11,680 nucleotides of DNA from JBGTHB01 sp041746415 (GTDB lineage: Bacteria; Pseudomonadota; Gammaproteobacteria; Coxiellales; Coxiellaceae): assembly GCA_041746415.1 (NCBI GenBank), contig JBGTHB010000185.1:1-11680 (forward strand). Reading direction: 5' to 3'. Position 1 is the stretch's first letter; the number at the start of each line of letters is the position of its first letter. Shown here one piece after another: positions 7,708-11,680 of this stretch. Below the pieces are notes generated by a model. It was not told the origin of the DNA and did not search any database. It was given only the letters and a program-made list of their open reading frames with translations. Both the position numbers and the translations under genes were made by a program.

Positions 7708-7998
7708 TAAACCTTGGCTGATGCGAATGGCACGAGTTCCACCTTAGCAAGTGAGCTAGGTAAGAAAATTAATTTGAGCAATTTCTATAATCTTGTCATT
7801 GTGTTTTGCAGTGATTAATCGAGCATTAGAGTCAGCCTGAATAATAGTAAAAGCATTCCTGTAAGAGTCAGGAAGAAGGTCGTCATAGGCTTCGCGCGAT
7901 GAACGAAGTAAATCATCGGCAAGCAATGAAATAATTTCCCCAAGCTCACTTTTATCGGCTTTTGAAAAAGTAATGGTTATTTTATTATTATTTTTCAT
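7708..7998 (-). pseudogene. Truncated, stop-interrupted GNAT acetyltransferase gene
   Basis: The open part (7998-7756, 80 codons) begins MKNNNKITITFSKADKSELG and contains SREAYDDLLPDSY, ARLITAKHNDKIIEIAQINF, the pattern of the N-terminal half of a GNAT domain (substrate helices and the first strands). A TAG (7758-7756) follows INFLT. The same frame then reads LTC, a TAA (7746-7744) and GGTRAIRIS. GGTRA is what a GNAT protein normally has a few residues later, just before the acetyl-CoA motif, so the ancestral frame appears to continue through two stops and then end at folE. The acetyl-CoA binding motif (Q/RxxGxG/A) is missing, so activity is very unlikely. Its ATG overlaps the stop of the kinase-GNAT gene as ATGA; an in-frame TTG at 8040 would only add residues inside that gene. 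It could alternatively be annotated as an 80-residue hypothetical protein. Confidence 0.75.
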
Positions 7999-9080
7999 AA
8001 TTGTTTGCCACGGATATCTTTGGTTAGCCAAAGCAAACAATCATCATCAATTGGGTATTGGTTATCAGGAATGACATTTTTGCAGTTATATGTGATGCCT
8101 TTTTTATTCGGCACATATCCTCGTTTTACATATAAGCTTTGTGCTGGGCCATAGTCTTCATTCAAACCAACGCCAAGTCCGATTTCGTCATATTGTTGGC
8201 GAGCAATATTTTCAGCAAACTCTAACAGTTTTGTTCCAATCCCTTGCTGGTGTTGTGAGGGGATAACATTGAGATCATTGATTTCAGGAATATTGTTTTC
8301 AGAAAAATAAGGGTAAGTTGAGTTCCAAACAATGGTGATGTAGCCAAGGTAGTGGTGGCTGTGATCTATTGCAATCCACACGCTGCGCTTATTGTTGTTC
8401 TGTTCTTGATAATATTGCTCAAAGAGGCCCGGTGTTTTATAAAATCCTTCGGTTGTAAAAGCATTAGATAGGGGCTGAATGTCATTCTGAGTTAACGGTT
8501 TAATAGTAATCTCTGCTGAGCCTGATTTAATATAGCTGGCTATTCGAGATGCCACCTGTTCAATAGAATATTGACTGGTGTCAATGAGTTTAATAGAAGT
8601 CTTCTCATTCCATGATTGTAACGAATCCCATTCATCAAAGTGCATAATAGTGGAACTACCTTGTTTGATGACATGTTGCTCCCATCTTGGATTGGCACAG
8701 TGCATGCGAAGCCAGGCAGCCCAGTTTAATGAGTCTTGATTAATGCCATAAGTGTTTCTTTTCTTGAGTCGTTGTATGCGAACAGTGTCATTGCAGTCGA
8801 GAAGTAGAATATTAAAACTTTTTAGTTTATTAACTGAAGGCGAAGCTAAAATTTCACCAGGAACCATTTGACCCAAAAGACAGGAATTCATTGGCGCATC
8901 CTGGGCAGTTAATTGTTTGATCCATGCTTCAGTCGACTCTTGTCGCCACTTTTTATCGGCATTCTCAGGTACGCCGCTATCGTCAAAATCATAGATGGCA
9001 TAATCAGGCAAAAGTTTTTTTAATGGTTCCATACAGGCTGTTTTTCCGCTGCCGCTGACACCAATTACAAAATAGATCAT
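7995..9080 (-). CDS. P-loop kinase-like domain fused to a GNAT acetyltransferase
   Basis: A 361-residue two-domain protein in one uninterrupted frame. Residues 1 to about 187 form a P-loop NTPase with Walker A GVSGSGKT (7-14), then LLPDYAIYDFDDSGVPENADKKWRQ, QMVPGEILASPS, LLLDCNDTVRIQRLKKR and NWAAWLRMH. This resembles small nucleotide- or shikimate-kinase-like proteins of unknown substrate. Residues about 188-361 are a full GNAT domain: ITIKPLTQNDI, WIAIDHSHHYLGYITIVW, EINDLNVIP, the acetyl-CoA loop HQQGIG (277-282, with His where Arg/Gln is usual), and GLGVGLNEDYGPAQSLYVKRGYVP. Each half resembles a family normally seen as a stand-alone protein. ATG 9080 has GAGG 8 bases upstream. Its stop overlaps the next (decayed) GNAT as ATGA. 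Transfer of phosphate and acetyl to a common small molecule, as in bifunctional aminoglycoside enzymes, is only an analogy. Confidence 0.88.
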   Translation of the reverse strand: MIYFVIGVSGSGKTACMEPLKKLLPDYAIYDFDDSGVPENADKKWRQESTEAWIKQLTAQDAPMNSCLLGQMVPGEILASPSVNKLKSFNILLLDCNDTVRIQRLKKRNTYGINQDSLNWAAWLRMHCANPRWEQHVIKQGSSTIMHFDEWDSLQSWNEKTSIKLIDTSQYSIEQVASRIASYIKSGSAEITIKPLTQNDIQPLSNAFTTEGFYKTPGLFEQYYQEQNNNKRSVWIAIDHSHHYLGYITIVWNSTYPYFSENNIPEINDLNVIPSQHQQGIGTKLLEFAENIARQQYDEIGLGVGLNEDYGPAQSLYVKRGYVPNKKGITYNCKNVIPDNQYPIDDDCLLWLTKDIRGKQL

Positions 9081-9150
9081 CGTGAATCCTCATTCTTTTT
9101 TCTTATACGTGCTGTACCGGCGATTAACGTTCAGTTTCTAAAATAATCAT
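9077..9150 (-). pseudogene. Shrunken relic of another GNAT gene (MIILETER start)
   Basis: The ATG at 9150-9148 overlaps the stop of the tandem-GNAT gene as ATGA and reads MIILETER then TAA (9126-9124). This is the classic N-terminus of RimJ/RimL-type acetyltransferases (ILETERLxLR). In the -1 frame from the Arg codon the sequence continues LIAG and so on for 16 codons and stops at a TGA (9079-9077) that again overlaps, as ATGA, the start of the kinase-GNAT gene. The simplest reading is a third GNAT gene that lost most of its body and one base while keeping both coupled junctions. Chance resemblance of eight codons cannot be excluded. It may still matter for passing ribosomes between its neighbours. 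Confidence 0.45.
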
Positions 9151-10403
9151 GACATTTCTCGAAAATTAATAGAATTAAGTTGGGAAATATCTGTAATAGC
9201 AAATAACTTGGATGCCGTTACCTCATTTGTTACAAAATTACGCGAATAGTTTTTTAAAGTGCCCTCTTGTTGAAACCCCAATCTTTTAGCAAGACGCAAG
9301 CTGTTCTCGTTTTTTTCAGAGATGGTGGCTTGTACACGCTTGGCATTTAGACCAGTAAACGCATATTTGATTAGTTCAACAACTGCTTCGCTAGCATAGC
9401 CACGACCTGTGCAACGAGTATCAAACCAGTAGTTAATCATAATGTTAGCAACGTCCCAATCAAAAATCTTATACCAAACCTCACCCAGAAAACGATCAGT
9501 ATGCGTATCCCATACAATAAAGAATAAATAATCATGTGCTTGCATATCACGAGCTGCTTTTATTGCTTCCTCAATGTGATTTTTAATCGCATCGACAGTG
9601 ACATCCGGTTTAGCCCAAGTGAACCAGGGATTAACTTCGGCAGTAGAAGCTAAAAGTGCTTCGTGAAATGGGTTGATATCGATTAGTTCGGGCGCTTTTA
9701 AAACTAGCCTTTTCGTAGTGAGAGTAGGGCATTTTTCTGAATTTTTAGAAGACTTTGGTTGTAGCATTGACACTTTGTTTGGTTGTCTTCGAGCACCATG
9801 CTCCCAGCTAACCGCAAGCTCTGGTAAAACACCAGCATCGCAGCAGGCAAATAAGTAACTATCGGAAGGAAAGCCACTAACACAATCCAAACGATCATTT
9901 TTAAGTCTGGCTTCACATTCATATCTATTACGTTTTGCAACGAAAATGCTGCGTTCATTTTCAACTTGTGTGCAAATCTGAACGCGAGTAGCATGAAGTG
10001 CATCTAAGGCATAGCGAGTTAAGGCATTGACAAATTCAGTGACTAAGCCTTGTCCTTCATAGCGTGAATCAATCCAATAGCCAATCTCAAAATAAGGTTT
10101 TGTTAAATCACTTTTTTCATTAAAGCCAGAGCCAGAAATTATCGTATTATCGTTTTTGTGAATGACTACCATAGGAAAGTCACGCGCATTTCCTGAGGCC
10201 CACGCGTGTACCCCACGTTGTATATGTTCCCTGGTTGTTTGTATGCTCGGATCTTTAGACCATGGCATCCAGCGTTGTAATGATGGTAGTGAATGTTGAA
10301 TCGCTGCATTAAGTTCTATTTCATCGCCCAATTCTATTGGACGGATGATTAGCCTTGGTGTTTCTATTTTAGTTAATTCATATAGGCGTGATGCTGAAGG
10401 CAT
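9147..10403 (-). CDS. Tandem GNAT: two RimJ/RimL-type acetyltransferase domains in one protein
   Basis: A 418-residue protein with two complete GNAT domains of the type that acetylates protein N-termini or small molecules. Domain 1 (about residues 11-200) has IETPRLIIRPIELGDE, FEIGYWIDSRYEGQGLVTE with acetyl-CoA loop RYEGQG (114-119), ATRVQICTQVENERS, and ends YLFACCDAGVLPELAVSW, the normal terminus of this subfamily. Domain 2 (about 228-411) has TLTTKRLVLKAPELID, INYWFDTRCTGRGYASEA with loop RCTGRG (330-335), AKRVQATISEKNENSLRLAKRLGF and EGTLKNYSRNF. A basic linker of about 27 residues joins them and contains Met213 (codon at 9767-9765), a possible old or internal start for domain 2. ATG 10403 has AGGA 8 bases upstream and an extended -10 promoter about 60 bp upstream. 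It heads the acetyltransferase operon. Substrates are unknown; with a beta-lactamase remnant nearby, a resistance role is possible but unproven. Confidence 0.9.
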   Translation of the reverse strand: MPSASRLYELTKIETPRLIIRPIELGDEIELNAAIQHSLPSLQRWMPWSKDPSIQTTREHIQRGVHAWASGNARDFPMVVIHKNDNTIISGSGFNEKSDLTKPYFEIGYWIDSRYEGQGLVTEFVNALTRYALDALHATRVQICTQVENERSIFVAKRNRYECEARLKNDRLDCVSGFPSDSYLFACCDAGVLPELAVSWEHGARRQPNKVSMLQPKSSKNSEKCPTLTTKRLVLKAPELIDINPFHEALLASTAEVNPWFTWAKPDVTVDAIKNHIEEAIKAARDMQAHDYLFFIVWDTHTDRFLGEVWYKIFDWDVANIMINYWFDTRCTGRGYASEAVVELIKYAFTGLNAKRVQATISEKNENSLRLAKRLGFQQEGTLKNYSRNFVTNEVTASKLFAITDISQLNSINFREMS

Positions 10404-10459
10404 TTTTAAGTTCCTATGTTAACACTATAAACAAACCCTAGACTTTTTGCTGAAAAATC

Positions 10460-10468
10460 ATTATATCA
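10460..10468 (-). promoter_or_regulatory. Extended -10 promoter for the acetyltransferase operon
   Basis: Read on the minus strand this is TGATATAAT: a perfect TATAAT with the TG dinucleotide of an extended -10 element. No good -35 hexamer lies 16-18 bp upstream, which is usual for extended -10 promoters. A start of transcription near 10453 would give a leader of about 50 nt before ATG 10403, containing the AGGA ribosome site. Confidence 0.55.
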
Positions 10469-10534
10469 CGACGAAATATCTAACTTTCCCGAACAATCAG
10501 TTTGTTACTCGAATTATGCTTAATTATTTAAAAA

Positions 10535-10549
10535 TACATAAATTATGTA
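10535..10549. repeat. TACATAA inverted repeat, possible operator
   Basis: TACATAA and its exact reverse complement TTATGTA are separated by one base. A third copy of TACATAA lies at 10564-10570. It sits about 70 bp upstream of the extended -10 promoter. It could bind a dimeric regulator, but the region is so AT-rich that chance is a serious alternative. Confidence 0.35.
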
Positions 10550-10575
10550 AATAAATATAAACCTACATAATTCAG

Positions 10576-10620
10576 AGCGATTGCGTATTTGAGCATCGAT
10601 TTCGATCACTCAGCAACGCT
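10576..10620. repeat. Imperfect 45-bp inverted repeat (potential hairpin)
   Basis: From outside inward the arms pair AGCG/CGCT, TTGC/GCAA, TGAG/CTCA and ATCGA/TCGAT around a two-base centre, 17 base pairs in all. Unpaired bases are on the left arm (A, GTATT, C) and on the right arm (CA opposite the C). There is no adjacent T-run, so it is not an obvious terminator. It could be a REP-like or MITE-like end, or a structured RNA element. Confidence 0.4.
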
Positions 10621-10717
10621 TTATTTCACAATAGCGCCCACCATCCTATGAAACATTTATCATGGTAAGAATTACTACTCATCCGTATTGAATTGAGAAG
10701 AACTCCATGAAAATTAC

Positions 10718-11317
10718 CTATTTTTTTGCTAACCATATTGTGGCACCTCCACATTCAGGATCTTTGATTTTATGACTAAGAACTTCAAAATGATGTTGTT
10801 CTAATAATGAATAATATTCCTCGGTGCTTAACGAAGCTTGATACAACATTTCTCCACCATTATTGCTCCATACTTCCCCTTCTTCAGGCCCTGAAGTAAA
10901 TAAAAGAACCCCACCCGGTTTGAGATGGTTTTCAAAAATAGTAAACATGGTGCGTTGATCCGCTTTTGGTAAATGAAAAAAACTATGCCAAGCAATTAAG
11001 GCATCAAAACGTTCATCTAAATTTAAAAGGCGCATATCTTGAAGAATAAACTTGGTACCCGGAAAATTTAATTTTGCTTTTTTAATTTGTTCGGCACTAC
11101 CATCAACACCTGTAATGATATAGCCATTTTCTAAAAAATAGCGGACTATAGGCTCACCGGTCCCACAGCCTAAATCCAAAATATTAGCCTGGGCTTTGAT
11201 TAGAGAAATAACTTTATCAAGATATGGCTTTTCAAATAAATCACGCGAACGATGTTCATCATACCAATCTGATATTTTTTCGTAGGTTCGGTAGACATTC
11301 TTTTTATTAACACCCAT
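10718..11317 (-). CDS. Class I SAM-dependent methyltransferase
   Basis: A soluble Rossmann-fold methyltransferase, 199 residues, complete. Motif I is ILDLGCGTGEP (46-56). Next are ITGVDGSAEQI (motif II, acidic D72 contacting SAM), FILQDMRLLNL (motif III, D94), DALIAWHSFFHLP (motif IV), and LKPGGVLLFTSG (motif V region). The N-terminus YEKISDWYDEHRS is the common cap of the UbiE/Methyltransf_25-like class. The closing GGATIWLAKK is the usual last strand. The substrate cannot be read; a small molecule is more likely than DNA because no NPPY-type motif is present. ATG 11317 has AAGGA 7 bases upstream and lies 12 bp after the stop of the beta-lactamase remnant, so they may have formed an operon. 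Confidence 0.9.
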   Translation of the reverse strand: MGVNKKNVYRTYEKISDWYDEHRSRDLFEKPYLDKVISLIKAQANILDLGCGTGEPIVRYFLENGYIITGVDGSAEQIKKAKLNFPGTKFILQDMRLLNLDERFDALIAWHSFFHLPKADQRTMFTIFENHLKPGGVLLFTSGPEEGEVWSNNGGEMLYQASLSTEEYYSLLEQHHFEVLSHKIKDPECGGATIWLAKK

Positions 11318-11329
11318 TTGATGTCCTTG

Positions 11330-11602
11330 TTAAATTTTATAACTAATGCAGCGATCATTTATGGCAAATTCGTTAAATAGAATATTCGTCGTTGCCGCCA
11401 CAATACCATCTCGACTCTTGGCCTCTTGTTTATTTCGCGCTGTATAAATCGCTAAAACGATAGGTTTGCAGGCCGGCAACCCAATAATACCAATATCCTT
11501 AGCGATGTCATAATCACCCGATCCTGTCTTATCAACCAGCATCAGCCGATTCAACAATAGTTTTGCCTCACCACAACTTTGGTTAAAAAATACAGCAGCG
11601 TC
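11330..11602 (-). pseudogene. 3' end of a class A beta-lactamase gene, apparently broken upstream
   Basis: The frame carries VDKTGSGDYDIAKDIGIIGLP followed by PIVLAIYTARNKQEAKSRDGIVAATTNILF, the C-terminal part of class A serine beta-lactamases: the KTG motif on strand B3, then the last strands and helix. Upstream in this frame come about 23 residues (AAVFFNQSCGEAKLLLNRL) that lack the conserved IRAGxPxxW segment expected just before KTG, and then a TGA at 11605-11603. No ATG precedes KTG by a sensible distance; only TTG codons near 11557 or the ATG near 11543 could start. The catalytic SxxK, SDN and Glu166 regions are not in frame in this window. GDYG is GDYD here and the usual IxWP has Gly in place of Trp, which supports decay. 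A sequencing frameshift at the T-run near 11590 is the main alternative. Confidence 0.65.
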
Positions 11603-11680
11603 TCAAAAGCAATCGCTTGATAACATACCAGCTCTAAATTCAATCCGGTAACAGTTTTGTAACTACCAGTTAATATACCG
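11551..11680 (-). other. Open frame entering from the right edge, possibly the displaced upstream part of the beta-lactamase gene
   Basis: On the minus strand a frame is open from the window edge to a TGA at 11553-11551, about 42 codons (including SYKTVTGLNLELVCYQAIAF and ETLLYFL). It overlaps the beta-lactamase remnant in another frame. Joining the two at the run of six T (near 11590) would give one continuous reading into KTGSGDY. I do not recognise the peptide with confidence. Confidence 0.3.

Larger units (their letters stand above)
10404..10717. other. Non-coding interval of 314 bp upstream of the tandem GNAT gene
   Basis: No plausible gene is present. The part next to the GNAT gene holds its ribosome site and promoter. 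The centre (about 10510-10575) is strongly AT-rich, with a TACATAA inverted repeat. Next comes an imperfect 45-bp inverted repeat (10576-10620). The remainder up to the methyltransferase stop shows no domain relic, tRNA or terminator that I can recognise on either strand. There is no T-run hairpin after the methyltransferase stop, so transcription may run through. Confidence 0.6.

Noticed and set aside
7741..7762. Possible terminator hairpin (ACC, TAGC pairing with GCTA, GGT) after folE
   Set aside because: The stem is short and bulged, and no T-run follows on either strand; the sequence is better explained as the decayed end of the GNAT gene.
7999..8040. TTG 8040 as start of the truncated GNAT
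   Set aside because: The added residues lie inside the end of the kinase-GNAT gene; ATG 7998 forms a typical ATGA overlap and begins at the domain start.
9704..10003. Minus-strand open frame of 99 codons
   Set aside because: Lies in another frame inside the tandem GNAT gene, whose own frame has strong family motifs throughout.
7708..10717. Integron cassette array (several small acetyltransferase genes in a row)
   Set aside because: No attC-like pairs of RYYYAAC and GTTRRRY cores were seen between the genes, and the units overlap by ATGA instead of being separated by recombination sites.
10707..10775. Small plus-strand ORF (MKITYFFANHIV...) with a GAGAAG site upstream
   Set aside because: Only 22 codons, almost wholly antisense to the methyltransferase C-terminus; no independent support.
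1..11680. CRISPR arrays, tRNA/rRNA genes, transposase or integrase genes, phage genes
   Set aside because: No regularly spaced repeats, cloverleaf-like segments or recombinase motifs were seen on either strand.

Overview
The window reads as chromosomal DNA of a moderately AT-rich gammaproteobacterium. The best lineage clue is the small gene at 3170-3538, whose two ends match the psi subunit of DNA polymerase III (HolD), a family largely confined to Gammaproteobacteria. EmrAB-type and RND-type pumps agree with this. A Legionella- or Coxiella-like host is possible, but nothing in the sequence proves it. No tRNA, rRNA, CRISPR array, transposase or integrase is visible.

Left part (1-2393, minus strand): an RND multidrug efflux operon. 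The periplasmic adaptor (2393-1335) is followed 8 bp later by the inner-membrane permease, of which the first 442 codons are present before the left edge. A 130-bp divergent interval separates it from an unrecognised 222-residue Gln/Glu-rich protein on the plus strand (2524-3192). The end of that gene overlaps the end of holD by 23 bp.

Middle (3591-7706, plus strand): a tightly packed five-gene operon. It encodes a membrane-anchored CX5R (dual-specificity-type) phosphatase, an EmrA-like adaptor, an EmrB-like 14-TM MFS exporter, a HinT-type nucleotide hydrolase and GTP cyclohydrolase I (FolE). Every junction is an overlap or a gap of 11 bp or less, so the phosphatase, exporter and two nucleotide enzymes are probably co-transcribed.

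Right part (7708-11680, minus strand): an accessory-looking block rich in GNAT acetyltransferase material, some intact and some decayed. From an extended -10 promoter near 10465 it runs through (i) a single protein with two RimJ/RimL-type GNAT domains, (ii) a shrunken relic starting MIILETER, (iii) a P-loop kinase-like domain fused to a GNAT domain, and (iv) a GNAT gene that is cut short by stop codons and runs into the end of folE. All three junctions between these units have the ATGA stop/start form. Upstream lie 314 bp of non-coding, partly inverted-repeat DNA, an intact class I SAM methyltransferase, and the 3' end of a class A beta-lactamase gene that looks broken upstream of its KTG motif.

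The strongest leads are the kinase-GNAT and GNAT-GNAT fusions in one coupled operon, and the gene decay around them. They suggest an acquired modification or resistance locus that is eroding. I found no clearly new defence or mobile system.
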